Notes: generated from the sequence alone by a model not told the origin. Shown: positions 22,862 through 35,022, numbered from the stretch's first letter. The stretch is DNA of 64,000 bases from Aquilaria yunnanensis (GCA_039654915.1 CM077594.1:15809001-15873000); one strand, 5' to 3'. A program made the numbers and translations.

Positions 22862-23360
22862 GGGCAACTTTCTTAATGTTACCTTCGCTTTTCGTCCACT
22901 TTCTGTCGTCAACTCTAAACGTGCAAATTTGGTCTCTAATATTTTACAAACGTCTTATTTTAGTCATTTGCTGAATGATTACCATTATAGTTAATGACAA
23001 TCTGGTGCACGATCAGTAATTTTTATTCCACATAAGGTTAAGGAAAAGAGGAAAAAAATTGAATTTTCATCAACTTATATGTTGTGAAAAATCCCATAAT
23101 TGCAACTGCTTCTTTTCGCCAACTACATACGGCATTTGTTTTAATGTTTATTTTATATATTCTGTTTTTACTTAAGCTATAAGCGTCATGAAAATTGCTA
23201 ACATTTTTTTCCCGTTAAATTTTAAACAAATCTGTTAGAAAAAGAGACCAAAATAAAAAGATTAGTAAAAGTTAGCAACAAATTGGTATACTTTCTAAGT
23301 TAAAGGCTAAAACAAGATGAGAATTGAGAACAATATAAATGTTTGGAACCACCTAAATTA
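22862..23360. mobile_element. Probable Mutator-like TIR MITE
   Basis: The left part has TTTGGTCTCTAATATTTTAC and CTTATTTTAGTC; the right part, inverted, has GTTGCTAACTTTTAC and TTATTTTGGTCTC. The arms match in layout for about 120 bp. I could not fix the tips or a target duplication. Confidence 0.45.
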
Positions 23361-23834
23361 TAAATTCTAGAATTTTTACAACGTCCTGGCATAGAAACTC
23401 TTATTGTATAAAAAAAAAAGGTAACACTATAGCAAAAAGAAAGGGCAATGGTGAAAAACTTTTATTTTAGTATCCTTCATGTCATCTTCCATCCCAGGTT
23501 TTGGTATAAGATCAGCAGCTTGATTTTCTTCCTTGAGAGCGTGTTGGATCTTGTCTAGTCCCAATATCTGCCAGGTTTTTGTTGTTTTGATAGGAGTCAT
23601 CCACATTCAATTTAATTTTTTTTTTTGTTTCTGTACTTTTACCCATTCATCAGTCATTTTCTATGAAAATTGTTTGTATCTTGCATATATTTCTGTAATT
23701 TCTTGGTTGATGGCTGATATTGTGGTCGAGTGGCAGAGCTACCATGATGGTTCATCGTCGGGAACATTGTGTCTCCGTTGGATATGATAATCGGCCCCAT
23801 CCAATATTTGGCCATTTTATCTGAAACTTTTTGG
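23361..23834. other. Intergenic DNA
   Basis: A 73-codon frame on the minus strand (23654-23875) spans the left edge of the adjoining MITE and therefore cannot be an original gene. No domain is clear in the part outside the MITE. Confidence 0.4.
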
Positions 23835-23842
23835 ACTTTGTA

Positions 23843-24757
23843 TAGGGCTGACCATTCGGTTGGTTTGGTCACCAACCGACCGAATTACTTAAAATTGTTT
23901 GGTTATCGGTTTTAAATATAATCAATCGAACCAACTGAATTTCGTGTAAGAACCAAAACCAAACCAACTGAAATGCAATTCGGTTGGTTCGGTTTTGTAA
24001 TTTGGTTTCAAAAAAAAAAAAATTCTGCTGCTCTTTTTTTGAATCTCTTCTATAATCTCCATTCCTAAATTTTTCCAAAACTAGCCTATATTTTTTTTTC
24101 TCTAATAAGATCAACAAAACACTGGAAGCCATAAAAGGATAAAGAATTCATTTTCGATTTGTTTCCTACACTCACAGATTTGTTCTCTTTTCCTCATCTG
24201 CCCCGTTAATGGTGGCCAAAATTGTGCGATAACGTGCGAAGATGGCCAAGAATGGTCAATGGAAGCAAAGCTATGCGATAAAGTGTGATGGCTTCTAGCT
24301 TTCTGCAAGTGGGAAGAGATGGAGGAAGGAGGATTAGTTACCGAAGGAGATGAAGGAGATGAAGAAGCAGGATGGTGACCATTTGAAGGAGAAAAAATGG
24401 ATGGTGGTCGAAGAAGAAGAAACAACCAGGCGGTGAGACTAGTGGTTTTGAGGGTTACGGATAAAAGAGGTGAACAAAGGGGTATATAACTATATATAGC
24501 TAGGTTAAAATGTTGGATATATAACTCTTGTTCCTTGAGGTTTCATTCAAGTTACACTTTAACCCTTATAATTTGAAAAATTACAATTTGGGTTTTTCAG
24601 GTTTTTCAGTTTCCCCTTTATTATCTGATAACCGAACTGATAACCGAAAATATATTTCAGTTGCGGCCCAAACCGAACCGAAAAATCAAACCATTTTATC
24701 TAAATTCAATCAGTTTTTTCGAGTTTTTCGGTTTTATCCGAATAATGTTCACCCATA
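23843..24757. mobile_element. hAT-like MITE A, 915 bp
   Basis: Tips TAGGGCTGACCATTCGG and, inverted, TATGGGTGAACATTATTCGG are imperfect TIRs. The flanks ACTTTGTA (23835-23842) and ACTTTGCA (24758-24765) form an 8-bp duplication with one change, the size made by hAT transposases. Inside both ends are arrays of ACCGAACC, AACCGAA and complements (GGTTCGGTT). No transposase frame is present. Confidence 0.8.
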
Positions 24758-24904
24758 ACTTTGCATATGGAACGAACTTTTTCACAGGCCTTATATTAAT
24801 GCATATAAAAATTCAAATACTTCTATGAATTATTCAGTAGCAAATATGATGAAAGCCAGCAAAATTGTCTATCGAATCTTTTTCTATTTTCTTTTTTGAA
24901 TAAG

Positions 24905-25358
24905 TATTGAAGATGTATGTAAGTAGTTTGTCTCACATGGTTATTAACTGTCTAAAGTGATATACATATATATAGTGGTAGTCTTTTATACAATAGGTTT
25001 AAGTTTTTGAGAATATGTGTGCCACTATTATTGTATGCAGTATCTAAACCTTCCCAACAAGTTGTATCAGAGCTGATGGTTCGGTTAGGAATGACGTTGA
25101 TGTGTTGGAGTTCGATAAGGTTTCCTTTCAATGGGGAGTGTTGTGACCATGTGTAATTAGGTCATATGCATGGGGGAGATTATTGGGAATGTGTGTAAGT
25201 GACTCATCTCACATGGTTAGTAATTGTCCAAAGTGAGATATATATATGTTGTGGTGCTCTCTTATCTCATTAGCTTAAGTTTTTTAGAACATGTGTAAGG
25301 CCTTTATCATATGTGATATCTTGCTTAATGGATCTCCCTTATTTAAACTTCCCCAACA
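24905..25358 (+). mobile_element. Complete TRIM (terminal-repeat retrotransposon in miniature), 454 bp
   Basis: LTR1 is 24905-25059 and LTR2 is 25181-25358; both contain TGTAAGT, CATCTCACATGG-like and CCAAAGTGA-like segments and end in CTTCCC(C)AACA. Right after LTR1, TTGTATCAGAGC (25062-25073) matches the initiator tRNA-Met primer site except for one base. TGGGGGAGAT at 25171-25180, directly before LTR2, is the polypurine tract. The 5-bp duplication ATAAG flanks it (24900-24904 and 25359-25363). LTRs begin TATTG rather than TGTTG. There is no coding capacity, so autonomous elements must supply the proteins. Confidence 0.92.
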
Positions 25359-25380
25359 ATAAGTTTGTAAAATATTACCC

Positions 25381-25530
25381 TCCGAATGCAACAGAATGGT
25401 TAAGGTGTTGATGTTAACCAATGGCCAAAAATTCGACTCCCACTAACTCACATTTGGCTTGCAGTTTGTGAGATGATATCAACACGTTTGAGCCTGTGTG
25501 GCATAGGTCCGCTAATGTGAGCCACCTGGA
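25381..25530 (+). mobile_element. tRNA-derived SINE relic
   Basis: TGGTTAAGGTGTTG at 25397 resembles an A box and AATTCGACTCCCAC at 25430 resembles a B box, 33 bases apart as in tRNA-derived SINE heads. The tail is worn and its end is approximate. Confidence 0.4.
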
Positions 25531-25739
25531 CTAGTTCCTTTTGAATATCCTTGACTTTACCTGGAGTAGTAGTAATCCTAATGGTGGTTAAAGGGACAAC
25601 AACAATAAATCTTTAGAATACTCTATTCAACTATACAACCTTTTTATAAAAATCTTGACAAATAGCTATTCCCAAAGCAGAAACAATTATAGAACTATGA
25701 TGGCAAATTTGAAACTTTTCTAATGAAAAAAAAATCATG

Positions 25740-25935
25740 CCATGGAGAATAAAAACTTTGGTTAAGTTTGGTTCCAGAAATTTTCCAATTTTCCTAGAAA
25801 ATTTTCTAAAAATTAGAAAAATGAATAGAGAACATGTTTGGTTGCAAATTTTAATTTCTATTTTCTTGAAAAACAATTTTCTATATTATTAAGAATTGGA
25901 AAACTCACTTCTAGTTGTTTTTTATTTTCCTGAAA
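25740..25935. repeat. Possible left TIR of a large element
   Basis: This stretch resembles, in inverted form, 32690-32935: CTTTGG(T/A)T.. near the tip, then ACATGTTT(G/A)GTTG, then AAAACAATTTTCT. No target duplication was found. Confidence 0.35.
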
Positions 25936-26042
25936 ACGGGAAAACTTGTCGCTTTCTCTTTCTCTCTCGCAATTGATCTTTTCCTAGCATTGCCTTCGAC
26001 CTCCTTCTCTACACCCACAAATAGCAAAAATCTAGTACGATA

Positions 26043-26049
<7 letters not shown>

Positions 26050-26076
<27 letters not shown>

Positions 26077-26079
26077 CCT
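26050..26079. repeat. (CT)n microsatellite
   Basis: About 14 CT dinucleotide units with one interruption. The two frames that run through it on opposite strands (25911-26163) are products of this simple sequence. Confidence 0.95.
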
Positions 26080-29000
26080 CTCCTCTTTTCTCCTTTCAAT
26101 CTCTTTCGATTAGGTTTTGTTTCATTTTTTTCTTTGAAGTGCCAGCTCACCGATCCAAGTTAAAGAATAATAAAGAGCCAGTGAAGTAGCTTCAGTGGGA
26201 CCTTTTTGAGGTTTTTTATTATGGTAATTGACACGGCCTCTCGCGGGCTTGCCCAACAAGCCTATGAAAACTTATCCCACACTAGTCATAATTGGGTAAT
26301 TGATTACATGCACACTAGTTAAAACCTTTATGTTTTTAGTTGATTAATCCTACTATGCAATCATGTATGAGTACATGCTTTGACTTGAATGGTAAAACAA
26401 GTAATAAAGAGATAAAACATTGCCCGGGCTTTTCGCTAAAATCCAAGTTTCAAAGCAATCAAAGCATACAAAATAGTTGTGGAACTAACAACATATAATC
26501 AATCGTGTGCAAGCATCCAAACAAAAGTAAACTATGTTCGCACCTAATAGCGACTCTAGAGTAAACTACTTATATATGAACATTGGAGGCAAACTAGTGT
26601 ATGAGAACTATATACTGAACAATGCTACTGAGATCCATAACTAAGATTTCACCTTAAAGCAACTCCTGGGGGCAAGCTTCAAAGCCCTCCCTTGTGCTTC
26701 ACTAGCCTCTGTTGGCCAAAAAGATAACTGCAGTTAGTACCACAACTTAACCAACCGGTGAACCATAGACTAGAATCATAAGGATTCAAATAAATCATAT
26801 ACCTGCTCAAGAGCCTAGCTCAACAACTCACAATGGTTACTGGCTCAAGGATACCCAAAACTGCATAATAAAAGCTAAGAGAGTGAGAATAAAAGATTTT
26901 CTGTAAAGGATCCTTCAACCTGCAAGAAAAATACTAAGGACATACATATATATAAATATGTGAAGTCTACTGTGCGCACTTGTAGTCTGAGGGTCTAATA
27001 TATGCGCATATACCTAAGTCCATTAGGACTCCTTATTTTAGTCTTCCCATGGGCATCACTCCGTGCCTAGCGAGTTCTTGCCACTAATTTACTCCTAGTA
27101 AGTCTTAGCTTACTAATGCAATAACTTAACTTTCCCTTGGTTGTTGTATAAGTGAACGTGGTGAATGCTTCTTGCTTGTGCTATAAGAAACTCACTAGGT
27201 GTACTAGAATCGCATATAATGCCTTGAGTCATTGGCTCACCTAGGCCACTATAGTACAAAGCCTCCACCCAAATAAGCGCACTAGGCTTCCACTTGATGT
27301 CTTGAGTTAATAAGCCTACCTAGACCACCAATGTACTAAGCCTCACGATTTAACCTACCATGGATGCACAAAGCTTTCACTTATGCCACAAGTCACAAAT
27401 TGGCTAAGCAACTAGTGTACTGAGCCTTCATCCATGGTGCTCCCTTATCCACTATTACTTGGTTTACACTAATGAAGTGGTAATAATCATGGTTGGACTC
27501 ATTTACTGGGTTCTTTGGAACCCACCTAGGTGCACTAAGGTTCTCGCATCGGAGCCTTAAATCCGAAGGCCCAATTAGGCTTTCGATGGTACTAAACCTT
27601 GCACCCAACTAATGGTGCCCTATTATGGCCAAACATGCCTTCACTTTAAAACTATAATACCTTTAAACTTGGGCAATTTCAAGCTTGGTGAATGCATTAA
27701 GATGATAGTGCTCCCTCTTAGCTTCACGTGCAATTTGGAATCGCTTCAATCGAACACCCGAGTGAAAAAGTTATGCTGAAAATAGTACCATGTGTCAAAG
27801 GTGTCATGGCAACGCGTTACCAATGAATGAAGACACATTGCCATAGTAAAAAACTCCCTTGAATTTTCACAAAAAGGTTAGCGATGCGTCCCCAACTATT
27901 TCGTGCACAAAAATTCCAGATTTCGCGTCATAGCTAATTTGGGGTCTTCCAAGGCCTTCCAATGGCTCTAGGGATGCCTTGAAATGCCTCAAACATTCAA
28001 GTACACATGCACTATGCCACAAATGCATCATTTAAACCAATCCTATGGTGTCTATAAATATCACACAAATCATCAAAAGCTCACTAGTCCAACATGTTCA
28101 TCATCATCAACCAATTAATGTCATTAATCAAACTACTTGAATTTAACAAGAAAACAAGCTATGAATGACATCAAATATGCTTGAATCATAAATCCCTTAC
28201 CTCAATTACATAAGAATTAGCAAGAATCAAGCACCATGAGCTTTAAGCTTCAAGCACAAAGGCTCCACTATGGTTTCCTAGGTTCCAATGCACAAACAAG
28301 GTTCATGGCACTAAATTAAAACAATCCAAGAAAAACCAAAGCTCCACAAAGCTTAAGAAACAAGAAACCAACTTGGGCAAGAAGGTACCTCACGAATTCA
28401 ACTATGCCCAAGCTTGAAAATGCCCCAAGAAGATTCAATGGTGCAAAAACAATACAAAGCAAGCTGCCTCTTGCTTGGGTATGCCAAAAGCCTCCATATT
28501 TCCACAAGAAATCATGATTTTGAAGAAGTTTGAGCAAGAATTGGAGAGGGTTGGAAGGAGCTACGAATTTGAAGTGGAAGGGATGAGGGAATAGTGACAT
28601 CCACATCTTTTCCAACCATTTTTAAAACAACAAAACTCCCCCCCCCCTCCCCAAAACTTTTTTAATTTTTGCAAACTTACCCCTTCCCTAAATACTAACT
28701 AGGTAATTAAAAAATTTGCCAAACTTTAACTTGGGCTTTGGGTTTTAAAAACTTCATTTTCACTCTCGAGATTTGTCTTGACCCTCTGAGGTACAAAATG
28801 ACCATTTTGCCCCCAGGCAAACCTAGTGCCATAAACCATTTAGTAGGGATGCCAATTGGGTGGGTCGGGTCAGGTTTGGGTCTGGTCATTCAGGTTCATA
28901 TTTAATCGAGTTAGCATGTATTTGGGTCTACATCAGCTTATTTGGGTTTGAGTTGATTTCGGATTGAGTTGATTTCGGGATCGGGTTAGGTCAAGCCAGG

Positions 29001-29218
29001 TTTATTTGGGTTTGGATCCAATTAGGTAAGGTTATCAGGTCTTAGACCGTACTTAACTTGATTGTCGAGTTTACTTGGTTCATTGATGCATAAGCCGGAA
29101 TGACTGAATTTATTCAATTTTTTTTTTAATTTTGATTAAAATTTAATTTAACTAGATATAAAAAAAATAATATAAAATTTATGAAGATATATTAATGTAT
29201 AATTTCTTTAATAAAATA

Positions 29219-29679
29219 CTCTTTCTGCTCCGAGTTCTTTATAACATTCACTATTTAACAATTAATCTATGATTTTTTATTTTTAATATTTTAGTATATA
29301 AATGAAAATTTTATTATATTAAATAATAAATAAAGATCTATAGTTTCTAAATATATACTTAATTTTTTTCTAACAAATAATCTCTTTTCATCCTATTTTC
29401 TTTGCTCCATTTAACTTTTTTGACTAATTTGACTTGAATTTATTTATATTATTGTTTATTAAAAATTAAAAAATATATATTTAAAAACTATAAGTCTTGA
29501 TTTATCATTCATGTATAAAATATTTTTATTTATATATTTAAATGTTGAAAAAGAAATAGAGGTTGATTGTTAGAATATGAATAGTGCAAAAAATTTGAAA
29601 CAGATGGAGTAATATGAATAAATTCAATTCAAACTATTCAAAAAAGTCAAATATTTCAAAGAATATAGAACGGAATGAG
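29219..29679. mobile_element. Stowaway-like MITE (outer), nested in MITE B
   Basis: After TA (29217-29218) it starts CTCTTTCTGCTCCGAG and it ends GAACGGAATGAG before TA (29680-29681). Its body matches the 17204 copy, but AACAAATAA and ATATGAATAAA, continuous there, are separated here by another insertion. Confidence 0.7.
29390..29609. mobile_element. Stowaway-like MITE (inner), nested in the outer copy
   Basis: 220 bp between TA (29388-29389) and TA (29610-29611), ends ATCTCTTTTCATCCTATTTT and GAAACAGATGGAG. Reverse-complemented, it resembles the 17204 copy. Removing it restores the AACAAATA/ATATGAATAAA continuity of the outer element. Confidence 0.7.
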
Positions 29680-30246
29680 TACTATAATTTTTAAAACCTA
29701 ATTATTCCTATCTCTGTATCATCATATCACTAATCATTTACTATAGTTCTCACTTGTTTGCTATACAACGCAAAAAAGATCAATAGAATAGAAGAAACTC
29801 ATTTACATATATTAAATCATACATTTTCTAAAGTCTTTGCCAATCATATATTTTATGTTGATTTAAGTTAAAATTGAGTCATGTCAGGTTTAGTCATCAG
29901 GTCATTTCGGGCTCGGGTCAGGTCGGGTTCGAGCTCGGGTTTTTTCGTGTTTTACTTTAATCGGGTTCAAGTTCAAGTCGGGTTCAGGTTGCTGACTTTT
30001 CTGGTTAAATCGGGTCCGGTTGGGCTTTGGTTCGGGTGGGTTAGTCAGGTCTTCGGGTTAGGTTAAATTTTGCCATCCCTACCACTCAGAACCTACTAAA
30101 CCTTTAATAACTTACTTAATTTTGCTAATTCACCTCTAATTAAGGTATTTAAGCTAGAGATTTATGAACTTTTCTCAATTATAGAGCATTCTGCTAGGAG
30201 AGTTATAACATTAATGCTACTATTTTCCATGTGTGAGAACATTGGG

Positions 30247-31386
30247 TTCAGTTTTTGCTTTTGTTTTTTGCTATACTTGGCTCATTTAGAAATGAAAGGT
30301 CATCTGAATTTTTATATATGTGGCCAATTTGGTTAGTTCTCAATGACATTGTGTTGAACAATCACCCAATTCCCATGCATGAAACAAATATAGGGCCATC
30401 TATTGGATTTCATCTACTACTCCGCTAATAACTTCACTATTGAGTAGTGGATGCAAATTTTGGTTTTAGTATTGACTAGTGCATTTTAATTCAAGATCTT
30501 CTTCTCCTCTTAATGTTTATGGGTTTCAAGGCTTGTTTATTATTACCTCATATATTGGTCATATGATGTACCTATCATATATTATTTACTTTGAGATTGT
30601 ACTTGATCACTTTATTCAGCTTGGTTAGAGTGATTGCTTATGTTGCTCCTTACTCTATAGTCTTAGATTATTAAGTTCATGTTTTTGATATTGGCTTCTT
30701 AATTGGTTGATTTTTAGTTGGATGGTTATTAAATTGCTTGAGTTTTCATTTTGTTTCTTAAGGTTGTGTTAAAGGGAAACAATGCTTCGCTTAAGCAGGC
30801 AAGGATCATAATGGGTAGAATTGTGTCTTATTATAGTTGACATTGATGGACATATAACTCAATCTGCTAATTTTAAGTTTCTTATGTAGAGCACCTATCA
30901 AATGGTTCAATGAAGTTCAAATGCTCCCTTAGGGAGAAATAATAGCATTATATCTATTTTTGCATACTTGTTTTGACAAAAGACTAGAAAATGTCCTGTA
31001 ACTTTCATATTAAATTCTCAAGGTTCTTTATTTTATCTTTGTACAAATCATACGGAGGATACCTATAAGGTTGCAATTAAAGCTACTGATTCTAATTATG
31101 TGCTAGATCAAATATCTAGTCCATTACGAATAAAAGTAGTAAACATGTGAGTTGTTTATTTGTTGCTAGATATATCCTTGATATTGCTGCATAAGCTTAT
31201 ATTTGGTTTGCCTAATAGAAGTACATTGTTTAGCTAATGGAGCAAAATTATCTATTTCAAACATGCACTTAATTGTTTTTATCTTCACTTTTTCCTGATG
31301 TATAAAGGGTTTACTAATATATATTTTTTTTGTAATTTATATAGATTTTTGTGCCATGTGTTCCAGTTTTTCTGGAATTGTCCAAA
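30247..31386. other. Unclassified, probably transposon-derived DNA
   Basis: Moderately AT-rich with a feel of degraded coding sequence but no domain I can name on either strand. Confidence 0.3.
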
Positions 31387-31712
31387 AGAGCAGTGAGATT
31401 ATAATTCATGAAAAATGGAGCTATTGGAAATTTTACGATTTGAAATTCTGATGTTTGAGCAGTGAGATATGGTTGTATTAGTACAACATGGTTATCCTAA
31501 AAAGGGAGCTACTGGATAGCAACAAACTAAAATGTCATAAATTATGCTATAATTCAGGTGATATATATTTGGAGTTGATATTTAGCCCAATTATAACCTT
31601 ATATGTGTAGTTTACTGAAAATGTTACGGTTTGAAATTTCGGTGACTGAACAATGAAATATAGCTGTTTTAGTACATCATGGTTATGCTGGAAATGGAGC
31701 TACTGGATAGTA
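31387..31712 (+). repeat. Tandem ~190-bp repeat pair with a third partial unit
   Basis: 31425-31520 and 31614-31712 share, in order, TTACG(A/G)TTTGAAATT, CA(G/A)TGA(G)ATAT, TAGTACA and GGAGCTACTGGATAG. A partial unit containing CAGTGAGATTATAATT and GGAGCTATTGG stands just before at 31387. Such arrays are common in LTRs of long elements. Confidence 0.7.
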
Positions 31713-32690
31713 AGGAAATGGAACCCGGAGCTCATGTGATTGACGGTTAAAAAGGCCCCTAAGGCCTCAAATTGGTATAAGTGAGAACCTAGACTTACCT
31801 TCTATATTTATGCAAAGTTGGGTAAGCTTAGCTTGTGCTAGCTTAGCTTATGAGTGGGATAAGACTAGTTGTCTACTCTTTCTTTCGTCTTTGCTTCTTT
31901 CAGGCTGCACCTTGTATGTTTAGTTTTTTGTTGTTGTTGTTCCTAGAATGTCTCTGTTCTTCCTCCAACAGTTTGTGTACTGCTGCTATATACGTTTCGA
32001 TGCCATTCTGTATTCCTTTGGTTGTTATTCGATAAACCTTCTTTTTTCAAACTCTTGTTTAAACTAGTTAGTAACTGCTCGATTTATAAATTATCGTGAT
32101 TGATGGTTGCTCACGGTTCAAGTAGGGCTAAGAAGTTGATTGCTGATGCCAAAATCTTGGAGCCATTAGTTAATCCACGTGTAATTAAACTATAATTGAA
32201 TTTGTGCTAGTTGTTGCCTACTCTAAAGTAGGCATTGTTATTATTAAGTATTTGACTAAAATTGAATATTGTTGTTACTTGTTCTTTTAGGTACTGATAG
32301 AATCATATCCTGAATTTCACTACAAAAGTGAATCGAGGCACGAGCTACAATGTTCTAGTTGTAACTATAAAGTATTATTTTTATTGGAATTGGTAAGTAG
32401 TTATATTTATATACACTTAAGTATTGAATTTTGCCTAGAAAGACTTGTAACTACTATTGTCTCAAATAATCTTTTCTTAATAAAAATGGTTTAATTTCTG
32501 GTTTTTGAAGTTGGTACTTATTTTAAGAAATTTATTTCTCTTTTGTTGTAGTTACCTCGGCATTTCAACTAATTTTTTTTATCCTAAAGCTCTATTTTTT
32601 AATAATCTTTTCTTAATATTATGATAATGATAGCTTTTTTTTTTAAATAAATTGAACATTTGTTTTCTTTTATATGAGTACTATATTTGA
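31713..32690. other. Unclassified DNA
   Basis: A 61-codon frame at 31850 has no recognisable domain. TAGCTTAGCTT-type short repeats occur near 31828-31850. Nothing else supported. Confidence 0.3.
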
Positions 32691-32935
32691 ATTTTTTAAC
32701 CATGAAAGAAAATAAAGTCTTGTTTGGAAGAAAATTTTCTCAACTAAACATGTTTTTCAATTTGTCATTTCTAGAAAATTGTTTTCTTATGAAAACAACA
32801 AAATATGTTTTCTGAGAAGTATCTTAGAAAATTGTACAATAGTTTATGAAGACTAGAAACGGAAAATAAAAAGGAAATTATTTTTACTTTTCACATCCAA
32901 AGGGTACCTTTATTAGGTGAATTGCTATAAGAAGT
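32690..32935. repeat. Possible right TIR of a large element
   Basis: Inverted partner of 25740-25935 (see there). If both belong to one element, it would span about 7.2 kb and enclose the LTR and its nested insertions. Confidence 0.35.
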
Positions 32936-33092
32936 TTAACCGGATAAAATTCAATGCAAAGGAACCAGGTACAAATGCGCTTAGTGCTATATAAGTAGAG
33001 ATAAAAGAACGGGATGGACCTAAAAAAACGAAAATTTAAGGAAAATGAGTCTATTTGGTTCGGTATACAAACTGAAGGGGATTCTTGCCCAA

Positions 33093-33540
33093 TTATAGCA
33101 GATACCCCAAGTCAAAGGCAGCCTGTAAGCTTTTAACAGGAAACAGGGAATTTGTTCTATTAAAATCGAAAAAGGTAATCATGAGAGGTGGTTGCTCAGT
33201 TCTTTCATTAATCAAACTCTCCAAAACCCCCGATTTAAGCCCCCTGCTTTTTGACTTGAAATAGACCAAATCCTGTTGTAAATGGAGACATGGTGGGCAG
33301 AAGAAAACAAGAAAAAGTGAGGATATCTGATGATGAAGTGAAGGAAATTTGAGAGGAATGAAGAACAAGTTTGATTGGCAAGCGAAACTAAGCCAGTGGA
33401 CAAGGACTTGAGGGGGCCACCGCTTTGATGCTTTCTTTCAATCTGTTCTCTTTAGTTTGCTTATTTGAGCAGACCTATCTATGTCTATCTTTTGGTGCTC
33501 GTCTCCTTTTGGTTTGGATAGGTGTGTGGCTGTGTTTATA
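33093..33540 (-). promoter_or_regulatory. Candidate 5' end of a minus-strand transcript
   Basis: On the minus strand TATAAACA stands at 33540-33533, followed by about 130 bases free of AT-rich junk and then overlapping frames from 33403 (63 codons) and 33368 (91 codons). Composition is closer to exon or leader than to the surroundings. No protein family is recognised, so this may be a leader exon, a non-coding RNA or chance. Confidence 0.25.
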
Positions 33541-33848
33541 ATTGTAAAGGATAAAGCGGGGAAAGTCCTGAAATTATACGTTAGTGCTGTAAAGCATGGA
33601 AAGTCCTGAAATTATACAATAATTTATGTTATTCTCTTAATATTCTTGATTTGCAAAACTGTATATATTTTTTTCATTTTTATATTGTAGTATCAAGAAA
33701 AATATGTGTATTTGAATTTTTATGACAAAAAATACTTTAAATAGAAAGAGGATAAATGACACTAGCTGTCCTTAAACTATCACTCATATTGCACTTTCAC
33801 CATCGGACTATGAAATATTACATGATTAATCTTGAATTATAAATAATA

Positions 33849-34066
33849 CTCCCACCTTCCTAAAATTTTTGCAAAATTTGACTTTTTATTGTATTTTGAC
33901 TTAATTTATTCATATGATTGTTTGTTAGAAAAAATTAAAAAAATATATTTAGAAACTACATATCTTAATTTATCATCAGATATAAAGATTTTTCATTTAT
34001 ATATTAAAATGTTGAAAATAAAAAATCATAGATTAATTGCCAAAACTAAAAGTTAAGGTTTAGGAG
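33849..34066. mobile_element. Stowaway-like MITE, 218 bp
   Basis: TA then CTCCCACCTTCCTAAAAT at the left; AAGGTTTAGGAG at the right. The body matches the 17204 and 29390 copies. The right-hand TA is now AT. Confidence 0.6.
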
Positions 34067-34106
34067 ATTAGAATTATTGAAAGGAAAAGTTAGAGGATTC
34101 GAAGTA

Positions 34107-34981
34107 TTATTTTAGGATTTGTTTTAAATTTTTTTATCCCACCTTAGCATTTTTTGTTAGACTTAATGTTGGAATTGATAGAAAACATCCAACTAGGATG
34201 CATAATAAGAGATAATATACTTTGATAAGCCAATCTAAAGGTCAGGTACCCATTTAGAACACGAAAATAAGCTAGGTGACTCTTGATGAACTTTACCCAA
34301 AAATAAAATAAGTACTAAAAATAGCATAAATAATAACAAGAAATAATAAAAGTAATCAAAATTCTTATTAAAGTACAAAATAAAAAACTAAAAATAATGA
34401 AAACATAAAAAAAATAAAATAATGAAAAGATAAAACAAATAGGAAGAGAGTGACTATGAATTAATTTGCAGCCAGATGACCAAAATACACTTTATACATC
34501 CCATTAATCCCTTATTATTTCAATAAGTAAAATAAATAAATGAAATATGAAAATTTAACACTTCAAAAAAATAAAAATAGGAAATAAATATTGTGTTTAT
34601 TTTCCATCATACTTATTTATTTTTTGATTTTATTTACGTTTATTTTTTATTGTTTCTCTTCTCTTTTTAATTACCAATTTTTCAAAAAATTTCAATAATA
34701 TTTTTGCTTTATTCCTACTTTATTTTTTGTGCTTATTTTATAATTCTATTATTTATACCTATTTATTTTACTTTAATTTTTATATTATTTTATTTATTTT
34801 TTGTCTTTTCATCTATTTATATTTTATTATTTTATTTTTATATTTTTAATGTTTTATTATTTCATGTTTTACTTTAATAAGGATTTATTATTATTATTCT
34901 TTTTTTTACTTACTTTCTTGTTATTATTCAATGTTTATTTGAGATTTATAAATTTTTATATTGTATTATTATTATTATATA

Positions 34982-35022
<41 letters not shown>

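Larger units (their letters stand above)
28844..30081. mobile_element. hAT-like MITE B, 1238 bp, nested in the LTR
   Basis: Tips TAGGGATGCCAATT and, inverted, TAGGGATGGCAAAATTTAA. Flanks CCATTTAG (28836-28843) and CCACTCAG (30082-30089) match at 6 of 8. The subterminal parts are dense in GGGTCGGGTCAGG and TCGGGTTCGGG-type phrases, like MITE E at 47924. The middle holds two nested Stowaway-like copies. No transposase. Confidence 0.75.
26229..30246 (-). mobile_element. Long LTR, sister of 1-1887, interrupted by a hAT-like MITE
   Basis: The minus-strand text matches 1-1887 in many ordered segments and ends in CGTGTCA at 26229. The matched part reaches about 28420, where the sister copy is cut by the window. 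Further upstream I infer LTR sequence to about 28843, then the MITE (28844-30081), then more to 30246 where the minus strand reads TGTTCTCACACATGG, a possible LTR start. GTAAT before 26229 has no clear partner, so the outer end is uncertain. Degenerate tandem units around CCTAGG.CAC.A.. lie at 27220-27610 and a (C)n run at 28638. No coding found. Confidence 0.55.

Noticed and set aside
23654..23875. 73-codon minus-strand frame with a GDTMFPT segment reminiscent of signal-peptidase-type GxSMxPT
   Set aside because: The Ser nucleophile is absent, no other motif follows, and the frame starts inside a MITE.
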